A DNA stretch of 64,000 bases from Acanthosepion esculentum (lineage: Eukaryota > Mollusca > Cephalopoda > Sepiida > Sepiidae), in the NCBI GenBank assembly GCA_964036315.1, contig OZ038488.1:65860642-65924641 (forward strand). The letters are read 5' to 3'. The position numbers and the translations under genes were made by a program. The notes beneath the pieces are model-generated. The model did no database searches, was not told the DNA's origin, and saw only the letters and a program-made list of their open reading frames with translations. This document shows positions 34,870 to 46,949 of this stretch, in pieces. Each line of letters begins with the position of its first letter. Position 1 is the first letter of the stretch.

Positions 34870-35198
34870 ATTAATTTATGTGTTACATATTTTGAATAGC
34901 ATGATGTTATGAATTTAATAGTTTTCTTTTAAATTTTTTGTTTTTAACATTTTTGTAGTCATGTACCTTGGCTTGGAAAAGTAGTACTTCTTTCAGGAAT
35001 GGAGATATTGGAAAAAAAACAGGGTGCAGATTTAAATTTTGATAAGATTCAAGAATTTTCAGTCTATATAAGTTACTTCCTCTTTTAATAAGTGTGGCAT
35101 TTTTTTAGATCAAAGTTGTGGTTGAATTTATTTCTATGTATAACTAATGCATTTGATAAATTGTTGTGTATAAGGTCTCTTTTGTGTTCATAGATATG

Positions 35199-35236
<38 letters not shown>

Positions 35237-35810
35237 TTTTCTCTTGAAGACTTGTATAAAGGTACTATGTTGTGTACCCAGTTATTCATTACTCATAAGA
35301 ATTGCCAAGTTTTATTAGAAAAATATTTAGTTCATATTTTTACAATCAAGCAAACAGTTCACAAAAAGTGATCATCATACAATAATAGATTTTAATGAAA
35401 TTTATCATGGGTAGTAAAATAAGAAACTTTAATTCATTCTGTAAAATAGAGATAAGAACCATAGTTGAAATTCCAAGTATAATGAGGAAAAAAGGCTTGG
35501 AGAATTTGACACTCACAGGACTAATTGAAGACAAATGAGACAGAGGAAAGCGACAAATAACCAACCTAATAAACATATGTAAATAGATGACAGAACAGTG
35601 ATTGGGAGAGACAACAAAAAGACAACTCTTACTAAGGTCTACAAAGAATAGGAAGTTGTGAAGAGTCATGATCACCCGTGACATATAGAAAAGAACTAGA
35701 GTCAGTTAAATTTAACCTATTATATATTGTTTTAGATAAATACTACAGGAAGGTTTTTTAAAATATTGATATATGTAATTTGCATGAAACATCTGCTTGT
35801 AAAAATTCTA
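34870..35810. other. Intron 3 AT-rich stretch
   Basis: Nothing recognised except the TA tract at 35,203. The 112-codon minus-strand frame at 35,346-35,684 has no motif. Confidence 0.5.
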
Positions 35811-35814
35811 TGAT

Positions 35815-35890
35815 TATTTGATTTGTTTTTTTTACAGATTATCAACCCTTTGTGGGTTATTTACAGTCAAAACTTATTTTGAATTAGAGG
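35815..35890 (+). repeat. Family A SINE-like fragment
   Basis: TTATCAACCCTTTGTGGGTT and TTTACAGTCAAAAC, as at 5.6 kb. Confidence 0.6.
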
Positions 35891-36639
35891 AATATTTCTT
35901 TTCTTTTTTGCACGAAAATATTGCTGCACACTGCAATTTTTTCTCTCTGAATTTCATAGACATGCTGTTGTTGTTTCTATTATACATCAACTAGTTTATT
36001 CATCTTCACTGTCTTTATCTTTGTTCTCAAAAGCCATGTCTTTACTTGTTTATCACTGTGGTATAGCATTTAAATAAATATTAGTTGGAAAGAGAACTGA
36101 ATGTCTTATGTAAAATGGCTTAGTGGGGAAAAAGCACTCAATAAAGATCATTTTGTTCTCAGCAAGTCATTCTTTATTTTTGTTTCATTTGCAATTTTCT
36201 TTAAACTTTCAAAATTCTCAATCTACTCCAGACGTGGATCAGAGAAATAACTCGCGTCTACAAAAATACCTTTATAAGAAAATATTGATGCTAAACTTAA
36301 GTCAAGAGGTTTTAAATGATAATCTACTAGAAACTGAGTAAGAAGAAACAACAGTCCAGGAACATGCCTGCTAACATCCCGTGAAAGAAATGTGTTCCCA
36401 AACAGAAAACTTCACTTAGAATATCTTTAACTCTTCAGCATTCATCAAACTCAAACCCACTTCATAAATATCGGCTCTCAATGTTTCACTGTTTGCATAA
36501 CTTCCCCCATTATTTGTGATGACATCGTCATATGGCAGAGTATAAATATCAGGCAGTTTACGTGAGGTTGAACATTGTGAGCTGATATTTACAGGGTTGG
36601 CTTGGATAGGTTGAATGCTAAATGGTTAAAACACTTATG

Positions 36640-36985
36640 GAAAGATGTTTGTTCGTTTAATGGCATATCAACTCCTTATGGGTCATTTAATGCCAAAATT
36701 TAATTTTCTTGGGAGCATTAGTAATTTTCTTTACAAAAATATAACACTGGTAATTTTTTTACTATGAAAATGCATTGCTGGTATTTTTGCTATAAAATGT
36801 ATTTTTATACTTTCGTAGTGTTTGACCCCAGTTTGGGGGTTAACTATTTGCCCATAGCTAGGACCCTAACAGGTGCTACCACTCCAGGTCAGGGTGGACC
36901 TGAGAACAACAACTATTAAGAGGTGGTTCCACACTCCCAATCAGAAGCTTTGCTACCGAATGTAGTTTGTCATATCCAAGACAAA
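36640..36985 (+). repeat. Dispersed repeat A, long copy
   Basis: It aligns in order with 51,195-51,575: GGCATATCAAC.CCT.TGGGT, TTTGGGGG, CCATAGCT.GGACCCTAACA, GGTCAGGG..GACCTGAGAA, TTAAGAGGTGGTT. A tRNA-derived SINE is likely, but no clean A and B boxes were found. Confidence 0.65.
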
Positions 36986-37019
36986 CTTACAAAAAGAATT
37001 ATTTGTAGTAAAAATACTG

Positions 37020-37450
37020 AACTTTTTTTTTTTAAGATGAAGTATTGGCACACATTATTAAATTTTGGCTAGTGTTCCTCCTATTATAATTTGAGTTACT
37101 TTTCACAACTACTCAGACCAACGCCCTATAACCTTTACTAAATAGTGAGGATCTATAAAAAAAAGACTGTATTTAGCAAAACTGAAACTAGCATTTTTTT
37201 TTGCCTTGAGAAGTCCATTTGTCTGTAAGAGCTACTCTACTACCACTTGTGCTTTTAAAATTAGTAGAAGATGATATCTAAGCATTTAAACATATGCTGC
37301 ATTTTTTACAGTCACCTGGCACCATTTTGTAATTGTACCTCTAGTGGGACAGCAGAGAAAAATCTGTTCATAAGTCAAAAGGGATGCAAAAGAGTAATCT
37401 TTATTTTCAATCTGTACCAATGACTGTAGACTGATGGTCAGAGTAGTTCT
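37020..37450. other. Intron 3 sequence, nothing recognised
   Basis: AT-rich filler between repeat A and the LINE relic; no domain was seen. Confidence 0.5.
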
Positions 37451-37459
37451 GATAAAAAG

Positions 37460-38265
37460 CAATTAAGCATCATTGAATTGATCGCATCTATGAACAGTCT
37501 TCTCCGTATAGTCTTTGACTGCAGTTTGTAGTTGACCCTTTAATAAATTATTATCTTCAATCAGTTGCTCAATAAAAAGGTCCATGCACAAAAACTGTTT
37601 CCCCTCGTGTATGTTCCTATAGTAAAAATTTGTGAATGATTTCAGTCTTGGTTCTCCAACAATATTCACTGAACCTTACTCTCCTCTCAGTAATTGTAGT
37701 AGTCAGTTTTGGCAAGTCACCATAGAGCATTTGGTTAGTCATTTGTTGCTGCCAATTGACATTTTTCACCAATCTCTATCAAGTTTCTTGTTCAATACCT
37801 TCATTAGAGTCCATGAACTGGAGCTATACAGATGGACCTTTACCATTCTTGTCAATTTTGATTTCAGATGGTCGACATGATTTCAGTACCGTTTCTATTT
37901 TTTGTAGTGGTATCCTAGTTTTTGCAATTCTGACAATTTACTATCCTTGCAACAGGAGTTGACTCAGGAACCAAGATACAGAAAGTCATCTACTCTCTTG
38001 AAGGTGTTACCTGCAACAGTGACTAAACTGGCTTTCTCTTTATTGTGCAGCATGTACTCAGTTTTCATATGATCAATATACAGTCCAATTTGCTTGGTAG
38101 CATTTTCAACTCATTTCAGAAGCAGCTGTGCTTGCTCTAGTGTACTGGACGCCAATGTTATGTCATCTGCAAAATCTGTATTGCATATGACACTAGCTAG
38201 TTCTTGTCTACTTTTGTCTTTACTCCCAGCAATTAAAATTAAGCTGAAATAGATGCTAGTGAAAA
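37460..38265 (-). pseudogene. LINE reverse transcriptase C-terminal relic
   Basis: Read on the minus strand from 38,265 downward: NTDFADDITLASSTLEQAQ, containing the FADD catalytic box, then QIGLYIDHMKTEYML, and a further-degraded thumb and C-terminal region ending GEPRLKSFTNF ... DYTEKTVHRCD. These are the palm, LINE thumb and terminal parts of a non-LTR RT. Stops and frameshifts separate them. It is sense-oriented with TUG and within about 110 bases of exon 3. Confidence 0.75.
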
Positions 38266-38370
38266 ATTAATAACATTTGCAAACATGACAAATATCTAAA
38301 AAGATGAGGCATTGTAAAAACAAAAATTATTAACAATGAATCAAAAGAAACAATTTATCTGAAAACTTAC

Positions 38371-38586
38371 CTGTCTGATTCCTTCTGCCAAATATCCAAG
38401 ATTTCCCAGAGAACAACCTGAGGATTAAAAGACTTTTGCAGTCGAGTCCCATCTTCCAGTTGCAAAGCAATCAACACCTCTGACTCCTTCCGTGATTGTG
38501 GTGCTTTGACAAGTTCTAATTTGGCATTATTAGGCAGACCCAAGTACCTTAAGGAAACAGTCAAATCTGGCTGCTTTCGGCCATGC
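38371..38586 (-). CDS. ASPSCR1: TUG exon 3 (residues 47-119)
   Basis: The exon starts after TTTTTAAAG and ends at CAG before GTAAGT, phase 2 to phase 2. It contains LPNNAKLELV and IALQLEDGTRLQ, near-identical to recalled vertebrate TUG (LPNNAKLEMV, IALQLDDGSRLQ). It finishes the first ubiquitin-like domain and opens the second. A LINE reverse-transcriptase relic lies only about 110 bases beyond the donor in the same strand sense. Confidence 0.93.
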
Positions 38587-38748
38587 CTTTAAAAATAAAG
38601 AAACAAAAATAAACTAGAGAAACAGAACTCAAGACACATATGTTGACAAATATTCTATTGGGTCAAAGAAGGTATTATCTCTTTATACCCACATTTGAAC
38701 CATAGTTCTTATGCATTTGTTTTTTCAAAACTATTTTATAAAATTATA

Positions 38749-38785
38749 GAATTTATGAAACATTAAAATTTTCCTTCCCTCTTAT

Positions 38786-38827
<42 letters not shown>

Positions 38828-38889
38828 GATACAACAAATACTAAAAGCACATGAATTTATGAAACATTAAAATTTTCCTTCCCTCTTAT

Positions 38890-38931
<42 letters not shown>

Positions 38932-38956
38932 GATACAACAAATACTAAAAGCACAT
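38749..38956. repeat. Perfect 104-bp tandem duplication including (TA)n
   Basis: 38,749-38,852 and 38,853-38,956 read identically, including an inner TA tract of equal length. It lies in intron 2, about 160 bases from exon 3. Confidence 0.92.
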
Positions 38957-39009
38957 CTACAATATTAGATTCTATTACACAAGTCCTCATGCTATACTCT
39001 AACTTGATA

Positions 39010-39450
39010 AAAGCCAGATCAGACTGAAAATGGTGCACTGCTGCCATATTTGGGCAGGGGCTCTGCTCATTCCTCACTTTCCAGTCTTGATAGAGTTCAA
39101 AAGCATCTCAGAGTCCTTGTGATCGACAAATTATTTTTCACCCTCCAAACTCTCTCTCACAGGCAGGATGTAGCAAGCCTCTCACTGCTCTATCACTACT
39201 TCAATGGAAAGTGCTCAGATGAACTACATTCCTTTGTTCTGCCAGGGATAGGACATGCCATGCCATTTACATTGTAGCAAACCACCCGCATTTCCTCAGT
39301 GAGAAGTTCCACTCAAACAGCTTCTTCCTGCTTCCCTGACCACTACAATCTTAACCTATTCAAGTCTAGAGTTAGCCATTACCTTCCCCTCTTATCTGTA
39401 GAAACTACCTCTTAAAGTAACCCTCTGCTGCGAGTGGATTCAGGCCTTGT
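39010..39450 (+). pseudogene. LINE C-terminal relic
   Basis: Frames together encode the post-RT end of a cephalopod non-LTR element: CCHIWAG, LDRVQKHLRVLV, LSHRQDVASLSLLYHYFNGKCSDELHS and later CFPDHYNLN. An in-frame stop and shifts occur after about 39,275. It ends near the GCCTTGTACAGGGC block and a poly-A run (39,475-39,493), the expected 3' end. It is antisense to TUG. Confidence 0.8.
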
Positions 39451-39520
39451 ACAGGGCAAACATTACTATAGAAGGAAAAAAAAAAAAAAAAAATCAATGT
39501 TTCCATAATAAATTTAATTT

Positions 39521-39527
<7 letters not shown>

Positions 39528-39559
<32 letters not shown>
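39528..39559. repeat. (TA)n microsatellite
   Basis: TA tract just after the LINE poly-A end. Confidence 0.95.
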
Positions 39560-39562
<3 letters not shown>

Positions 39563-39879
39563 ACTGGAAAACAATATTCAAAGAAGATTTCTGAGAGGCA
39601 ATAAAAAATGCTTCATGTTAAAGTCAAAATAGAAAAGACAAAATGAGTGAAAAACTGATGACGGCCATAGAAAGTCAAGGAGGCAATATTACCAAGTAAA
39701 ATAATAATTTATTCAGGTTATATAGGATATTGTTTATATAATTATTTATGTTGTTGCATTTAGTTTATTTGTCTGTATAATAAAATTTGACCTCTTCAAA
39801 ACAAATTATTATCAATATTTTTAATAAGAAGAGATATTAGGAAAATGAAACTCACACAATATATTACTCATATGAGTAT

Positions 39880-40335
39880 AATCATGAAAGTTTTACAAAC
39901 ACAAGTTGGTTAATACCAATTTTTGTGTGAAAACATTGACTTGCATAATAAAATCTGACAGTATACAGGAAATAAGCCTAAAACAAAATCTTCATAATAC
40001 ATTTAATATATAAACAATATATGAACAAAAATAGTGAATATTATATCAATTCAAATATAGAATATTTATCTTTTACTAAAAGTTGATGCAAAATATTAAC
40101 TTCAGAGATATTGAGAATAGAAAAGTTACATTTTAGCACCCACGCAGAAGAATTTGTAATAGCCCATTCACAGAGCTATGAATAAATACAAAAATAGAAT
40201 TTGATAGTTAAAACACTGAATTTTTGTGTAATTTCTATTAGCTTCTAATTCTACATGCTATGCAGTGAAAAATCAGGAAGAGATGCAAGGAATTAATGTA
40301 AGCATTAGTGACAGATAAAAATAGACTGTTATACA
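39880..40335. repeat. Dispersed AT-rich repeat C, copy 2
   Basis: Matches 12,080-12,450 in block order: TTCAGAGATATT, GAAGAATTTGTAATAGCCCA, CACAGAGCTATGAA, TTAATGTAAGCATTA. Confidence 0.6.
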
Positions 40336-40779
40336 AGGGCCATCTGGAATATATCCAGCCATTTTGAATATTTTTGTAAAAGGTTGCCCTATCTATTGTT
40401 ATAATTTTTTTCAAGGTGGTGATTATATATTTAACCCTTTAGCATTCAATCCGACCTGTAAATATCAACTCTCAAAGTTCAACCCACTGTAACCCTCTCC
40501 ATGTATACTCTGCCATAATATATGACATCATCACAAATAATGCAGAAAGTCCCACAGTAAAACATTCGGCCGATATTTTTGGAGCAGTTTGAGCAGAATT
40601 AGTAGCTCAAGGTGTAATGTTATACTGGTAAAATATCTCAGCTGCTTCAGGACAGAAATTTTTCCCAAGATATCATTTCAGGTGGTTCAAGTTGCTTACA
40701 ACTTCATTGTAAAAATAGTTAAAGTATATCAGTCAGTTATGTGTCATGTGTGATACACACTTAAGCAATCACGTATCTT

Positions 40780-40965
40780 TCGATACATGACTGATGAGGT
40801 AGATTTTTTCCCCTCAGTAGGTTGCCATTTCTTTCTGCGGTAGACCAGTTGCCATCCAAGGCTTTAGAACCCAGTCTGTCCTGCTATTTACCCATAGCTG
40901 GGGTGAGAAGAAGAGGATTCATACCTTTCCCAAGGGTATTAGCATGTAAGTTCTCTTTAAACATA
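40780..40965 (-). repeat. SINE family B copy
   Basis: GACCAGTTGCCATCCAAGGC, CCAGTCTGTCCTGCTATTTA, CCATAGCTGGGGTGAGAAG and CCTTTCCCAAGGGTATTAGC match the 9.2-kb copy; the tRNA-like head is missing. Confidence 0.7.
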
Positions 40966-41735
40966 TAAAATGACTGTAATAAGCAAAAATATAAGCGAAC
41001 CCCCCAGAAATAATCTATCCTATACCCTACCACACAAGGAGATTACTGATATTTATCATGCAGTCTGACCTTGGCATTGAGATATTCTATTCTCACATTA
41101 ATAGGCGGTAAACATGTTTAGTGTTAACATAAAGGAATATCTCACAAGAATTCAGGCTGCTAAAACTTTTTATTTCTTGTTAGTTTTCTTTGGATATTTT
41201 TATTTTTAATTATCGTAAATGCAGAATTTTTTCTTACATGCAACTTGTAACTGTATAAATAAAAATCCTAGATCATATCTACCGCAATTGTAAAATGACT
41301 TAAATATTAGTAATTTTTTTTTTTTTTTTTTACAGTGCGGTTAAACTGTTATAAAGATAGGTAGATTCCACAGATATTTTCAGACTGATATCCTCATTTT
41401 TGTAATTTATTTTTCAGAATGTTTAACCATCATGTCCGCAACAATGTTTACAAGATTATAAAAATATGTGAACCAGGTACAATGCAATATTTATTATTTA
41501 CCATTTTAGAAAGAAACAAATTGGAAAAGAAATTTTTTTATTAAAAAATTACAAAATTGTTAAAATATTTAAACCAACAACAATGCAATATATGCAGTAA
41601 AATTACAGACATTCTGTAATTAAAAACAAGGAAAACTTTGTCCATCCAATGAATAGAGAGATACACACAAATTATTGAGTCTTTGTGGTCTCACTGTAAA
41701 ATCTAAAGTTAAAAGAATGTTTAGTTCAGAGAAAG
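40966..41735. other. Intron 2 AT-rich stretch
   Basis: Nothing recognised apart from a poly-T run near 41,320. Confidence 0.5.
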
Positions 41736-41739
41736 AGAT

Positions 41740-42090
41740 GCTATCAACCTATTTTAATGAATTTATGTGATAAGAGCAACAGAAAGAAAAGTCCGGAAAA
41801 TGAAATTTTTTTTTATAATTAGTTACTTGTCATTATCTATTTAAATTTTTCTTGATCAGACATTTTTTATAAGTTTATGAATAAAAAAAAAATTTCTTTT
41901 CATATTTATTTCTTTGTAAAATGGTAAATAAATATTGGTTTATATAATCTTATAATTAAGTATTCTAATAAATAGTATTTAATATCTTTGTTGTCAATGT
42001 ATAAATCCACTTTCATATGTTTGAGTTTTATTAAAATTCTAATCATTGATTTTTAAAATAAATACTGCTGAGGGAGTAAAAACAACAAAC
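41740..42090. repeat. AT-rich dispersed repeat D, uninterrupted copy
   Basis: Aligns with both sides of the LINE insertion at 29.48-29.99 kb and so shows the pre-insertion form of that repeat. Confidence 0.65.
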
Positions 42091-42136
42091 AAACAAAAAA
42101 AAAAACAGTGTAATAATATACATACATACATACATA

Positions 42137-42858
42137 CAGGGTTGGTGGAAAGGAACTCCCTATAAAAAAAATGCTTATAACTTTTGTTAATATCACTACA
42201 TTTGCATGAAACAAAATATATTTTGATCCCTAAAGTGGTAGAATTTCATTGCTAATTTTTTATTTTAGAGTGTCATGTGCAGCAGAGAATGGCACAACAA
42301 CTGACATTGCATGAGAGCGCTCAGCTAACATCCCATTACGAAGCACGGCATACCATGGTACAAGAGCAGAGATTGTAACACAATGTTCATGGACCTCGTG
42401 CTTCAGTAGATGGCAAAACCATCAGAAATTGTTATTCCAAGCTGATGACTATGGGATCTATGGTAGATACCCACAGAGGTGGTTGTCCTTCAACATCCAG
42501 ATTGGAAGAAAATGTGCAAAAAGTAGAATTTTAACACTGTACTCTGCTACCATTACAGTGTTCAAAATAATGAACAACCATGTTGTTTGACAAAAATCAA
42601 ACAATAATTAATAAAGTTATTAATAATTTTAACCCTGTGTTAGTCACATGGGTGTTTTGTTACCCCCAAATTTTTAAGTACTCGAAATTCCTAGTTGGCA
42701 ACTTCGTTTCTTTTGCTCCTTACCACTACTCTCCAGTCTCAGTGAGGATGTACAGCACATGATGTAGTTCAGTTGTCGTGGGAGGCATGTGTCAATTTTT
42801 GGAAATCCAAGGTGACTAATGCAAGGTTAAATAAGGAGTTTCTTTTCATCCACCCTAT
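42137..42858 (+). mobile_element. Tc1/mariner-type element B with terminal repeats
   Basis: The left end (CAGGGTTGGTGGAAAGGAACTCC) and right end (reverse complement TAGGGTGGATGAAAAGAAACTCC) are inverted repeats next to TA. Inside, about 42,285-42,535, are frames resembling the N-terminal helix-turn-helix half of the transposase: LTLHESAQLTSHYEA, VDGKTIRNCYSKL and RGGCPSTSRLEENV. The catalytic DDE/D half is missing. It is a deleted, non-autonomous copy in TUG intron 2, antisense to the gene. Confidence 0.75.
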
Positions 42859-43236
42859 ATAAATATATATATTAGTTATATATTGCATGTTGAAAAAAAC
42901 GGATATACTGTAACAAAGTTTTATTTCTTATCAGTGGGATGTTGGGGGGAAAAAAGAAAATACAAAGCTGAATGGCCCACAAAACTGCAATATTCACTTC
43001 CCCACAAATATCATAGCAGGTATTCACATTCTTTCAAAAGCAGCATCTATTTTTCTTGCTTTCTAATTTCTCTTTAATCTCTTCATTCCAACAATCTTTT
43101 ATTTACCAACATTTCTTCTATGAAACCTAATCATATTATATATAATTCTCAACTACATTGTCATAATTATCAAAAGTTATTGTTGCAGACATAACTAAAC
43201 AAACCGCATCTATCTTTAATTGATTTCAGTACACAC

Positions 43237-43295
43237 ATGAAGCAATAGTCTTCGGGAGGCATGAATCCTTGTTTCTTACAGACATCTTCCAGAAC
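43237..43295 (-). CDS. ASPSCR1: TUG exon 2 (residues 28-47)
   Basis: This 59-base exon follows a TTGCAG acceptor and ends before GTGTGT. It starts in phase 0 with VLEDVCKKQGF, the expected continuation of the ubiquitin-like domain (vertebrate VLEDTCRRQDF), and leaves two bases completed by exon 3. Reading on past the donor stays open for some codons, but only this donor gives the phase and alignment that exon 3 needs. Confidence 0.87.
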
Positions 43296-43669
43296 CTGCA
43301 ATTAGAAAACAAAAAAAAAAATCTTATAATTCTACTAATTTACATAACTCTTACTGATTCTAGATTAAATCGTCTAATGGTTCCGTGGAATCTATATTCA
43401 ATTTCAGTGAAATTTTAGGTGATATCTTTTCTAGAAGTAAATGAATCATGAAAATATCAACCTGATTAAACAAAAAGTTCAGATATCATAACAGATAGAA
43501 ATCTCAGTAAATTTACATGCAAAGATCTGCAAGAATGGTTTTGCTAAATTTGGCACTTCATAAATGATATTTTTTAAGAAAGAGTGAAACGTCTGCATCC
43601 TTGTAGTTTTAACATGTAAATAAACCATTTCTTAATTGTTTACCTCTAAACAGTTTGGAAGTTATGAAT

Positions 43670-43870
43670 CTGTGGGTTACTCCACTTGTTTTTGCCAAAA
43701 AACTCATGAGAGGGCACTCTTGAAGTCTATAAAAAGCAATCATTCTCTCTTCCTCTTTTTAACTCTTGCTTCCAGATGTAGTTGACATCAATAAAGAATT
43801 GTGCCGACAAATCTCATTTGCTTCCTTGGTCCTCTGTTGACTTTTGAACTGTCTCATCACACACAAGTAA
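43670..43870 (+). repeat. LTR-like block (possible solo LTR)
   Basis: TATAAAAAG (about 43,724) followed about 70 bases later by AATAAAG resembles the TATA box and polyadenylation signal of an LTR, as in the 19.7-kb LTR. TGTGGGTTAC at 43,670 and ATCACACA near 43,860 could be TG..CA ends. No second copy or target duplication was found. Confidence 0.35.
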
Positions 43871-44780
43871 ATATCACACACATTCTCATAACTATGTTTC
43901 AATGTCTTTTCCATTTATTTCAATTGTGTACAGATGTAACTCCTTTTGTTAATAACATGCATTGTTGTTTGTTTTATATTCATTAGTTTTTGTTTTTCTT
44001 ATTTTTACCTGGACTCGCATGAATCAAAGGTTAGTGGGTATGATATCAATTGTGACCTCTATCTTCAGATTTGGTGTGCACCCATTTCTTTTTGAAGATT
44101 TCTATAATATTAAGCAGAATCAGAAGAAAAAAATGATTTGGGGCATCTCTGGTGAACTGCTGCCCTTAAAACTGAACATGCTTATTTTGGACGATTAATT
44201 CTGCTGAAAATCTGAATATTCAATAGTCTCAGACATCTCATGTCAGTCAACAAGAATCATGTTTTTCTGTTGTGCAATTATGATGAATAGCACAAATATA
44301 CAAGACTAAAGATTGAGGTTTTTCATCACTTCAGCCCTGAAAAACAGCCAAAAAAAGGGTCCAAAATGAGCATTTTAAGGGTGAAAATACCAAAATTATA
44401 GTAAACTTAGAAATCATTTAGGAAAATGCTAGCCTAAAATCCTCAGCAATCCCCAGAAATTTCTTAACTTCATCCAACTACTGAACCATGATATTCATTA
44501 TGCTAAAAGATTTGGGGTAAGATCCCATTTCAGTCCAATATACAATCAAAAATAAAACACAATGTGTACTGAAAACTCAAAGACAATGAAAATGCCTGAC
44601 TAATTTCATTTGTGCTTGACATATTAGCCAGAACATATTGTTCCACCGAAACATCAAAGATTCAAATACTACTTGAACTTATGAACTTACTGGTAACAAG
44701 AATATGACTAAAGGCTGGGGATAGGGCTAAATCCAAAATAGGAAGAGAAACAAGTTATGAATACAATAAAATTGAAAATT
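43870..44780. other. Intron 1 stretch, nothing recognised
   Basis: Short frames only; no domain was identified on either strand. Confidence 0.5.
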
Positions 44781-44799
44781 CAACTTTAAGCAAACTTGG

Positions 44800-45915
44800 T
44801 TACAATATCACAAAGTGGAATTCCTATTTTAAGAAGCCCTCTATCAGTTTGTTTATGTACAAATGATTTCTCAATGTGTATGTCATGTTCATTCCTTGGA
44901 AATGTCCCATTGGCTATCAATATCACATACAACAGTGGATTCAGGTTTCAAGACGTCTCTGTCTGGTTTTGCAGGGATGTTTCCATTTCAAATGAGATAA
45001 TTTCTGAAGTCTATGAAAGTATTCCATTGTATATGTGACATCAGGATGTTTCTCAGTTCAAGCTGCTAAGTACCATGTGACCATATCATCTTCAGTAACC
45101 AAGGTGACATAATTCATCCCAACCACAATATCATTCTCATCATCCTCAGTGGAAGAACTGGTTTGGAATGAAAGAAGAAACTGTTCTGCATCCTTATTAG
45201 AAGGCAATGTAACATATTTGGACATAGGATCATTGCCTGAAAGAAGTGCAAATTCAGCAACTGTTCATCATGATTAATGTTGATCCTGAACAAATTCGGG
45301 TGTTGAAGGATATTTGATTTGTGACTATCGCGGTAATATGACAACTCGAAACTAACAATCTTTTCAACATTATCATGATTTGCCTTCAGAATATCATGAA
45401 GCTCTTGAACACTGGTTGCTGTCCCATTCCAACTTCTGCAAAATTGAAGACATTTTTGAGTGTATCTTGATTGTTTCTTTCCTTTTTCAGTTTTCTCCAT
45501 GATTTTCAATTTGTGGAGTTCTTTCTGGTCAGCTACCCACTCATTTTCCATGTTAAAAGGATTAACAATTGAAATGAAGCTTTTGGCTGATACATTGTGG
45601 AATGTCTGTGATTGATACAGAGCTACATCATTCCGGATTCCTTTTGCTGTGAATTTCTTGTCACAAAACTTAGCTACTGGTGCTCTTTTCCCCAAACACA
45701 GAGAGGTGACATTCTGAATCAAGGTTATTTGTTGGCAAAACAGCTCACTCCTCTTTTATCAGGAGATGTAATCAAATTGCACGGGCATGTTTATCTGTGT
45801 GGTCACCAAAGCCATATTCCCTTCCTGCTTGTCTTACCAGCACTTCAGAAGCAGCAACACAAATCATTTTTAAAATTTTATGCACTATTTCTGTGGTCGA
45901 TTCATGAACCATGAC
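44800..45915 (-). pseudogene. Relic of an unidentified, probably transposon-borne protein
   Basis: A 202-codon minus-strand frame (45,114-45,722) is open. It is polar and helix-rich in its first part, with KLKIMEKTEKGKKQSRYTQK then CRSWNGTATSVQELHDIL, VEKIVSFELSYYRDSH, and HPNLFRIN. Similarity-like coding texture continues in other frames on both sides: an acidic stretch with STEDDENDIVVG below 45,170, and VHKILKMICVAASEVL above 45,830. I do not recognise the family. Multiple frame changes suggest a decayed gene of a repeat rather than a host exon; no splice sites join it to TUG. Confidence 0.45.
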
Positions 45916-46198
45916 ATGAAGATAATTAATAATGTAAGAAAATGTAATGTTAAATTCAATTCCAAATGCAAATTTGACAAATATCAGGATCTGAAAAATT
46001 AATTCTAGCCACCCGGGAAAGGTTGAAACATGTCATCTGTGTTCTGAGTATTGAAAATTTGAGCATGAAACCAAATCACCATTCACCAAATCAACTCACA
46101 ATAATACACACCTTCACAAATGACAAGAAAACCAATCTGATCACTGATTGTATTCCCATTCAACATCATCTTCCAACTTCCTGTTTTCACCTAATTTT

Positions 46199-46480
46199 TC
46201 AAAACTTTCCTGTTTGAATGCCCTCTAAATTTTGGCCTCCAAAATGTAACATATCAGATTTTAATTCTGACCCTTTAGAAGGATGATGAGCCATGTGAAT
46301 AGCAGCATCCACCTTACTCTGAAGTGATTCTGTGCCTTCCTTACTCACTGTGTTACCTAAATATTGTAATTCCTGTTTAAAGAACTGACACTTGGCACCA
46401 TTTAATTTCACATTATATTCAATAAAATGAGCAAACAGTGCCTTTAAGGCCTGGAATAAGTATGAATCATTATCAAATTT
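46199..46480 (-). pseudogene. gypsy reverse transcriptase fragment
   Basis: Minus-strand LKLNGAKCQFFKQELQYLG-like sequence (actual start VKLNGAKCQFF) followed by NTVSKEGTESLQSKVDA and GSELKS is the RT thumb/connection block KCxFFxxEVxYLG..VS..G. Only this block survives. It may be the same element as the relic at 45 kb, but the gap carries stops. Confidence 0.75.
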
Positions 46481-46709
46481 TCTTGTAAGTCACAACAATT
46501 TACTTACATTCAAGGAAAGTTATGTTCTTGTATCACTATTTTTTGGCTTCACTGAGGGCCCAAATCACATATTTCAGTCTTTAGGGCAGCAATTTGTTAA
46601 CAATGCATTAGATTGAAAAAAAAAATGGGTCTGTGCATATATATCTAAAGCAAGAAATCAATATTACATTGAGTTTTACAAAAGTTCTTGTTTATACATA
46701 TTTCTTAAT

Positions 46710-46945
46710 ATTAACTTAGTGCTCAGGCCCGCACATAATGGAACCGACTTCCAAGAGAATGCTTTCCTAATCACTTAACCTCTTCATGTCTAAGGTCTAC
46801 TGTTATCTATCCTACATATTCTCATAATATACACGTTTTGTGCTCTGCTTATGCACCCTTACAACAACCTTATTTATCAATCCTCTACTTTAAGTGGTCC
46901 TTGTATTTGGTGAACAATAGTAAAAATAAATATTGCTGAAATCAG
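46710..46945 (+). pseudogene. LINE 3' end fragment
   Basis: WNRLPRECFPNHL-like coding (about 46,735-46,775) is the conserved W..LP...FP block at the end of cephalopod LINEs, as in the 39-kb copy. It ends with CCTTGTATTTGGTGAACAATA near 46,910. Confidence 0.65.
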
Positions 46946-46949
46946 GTCA

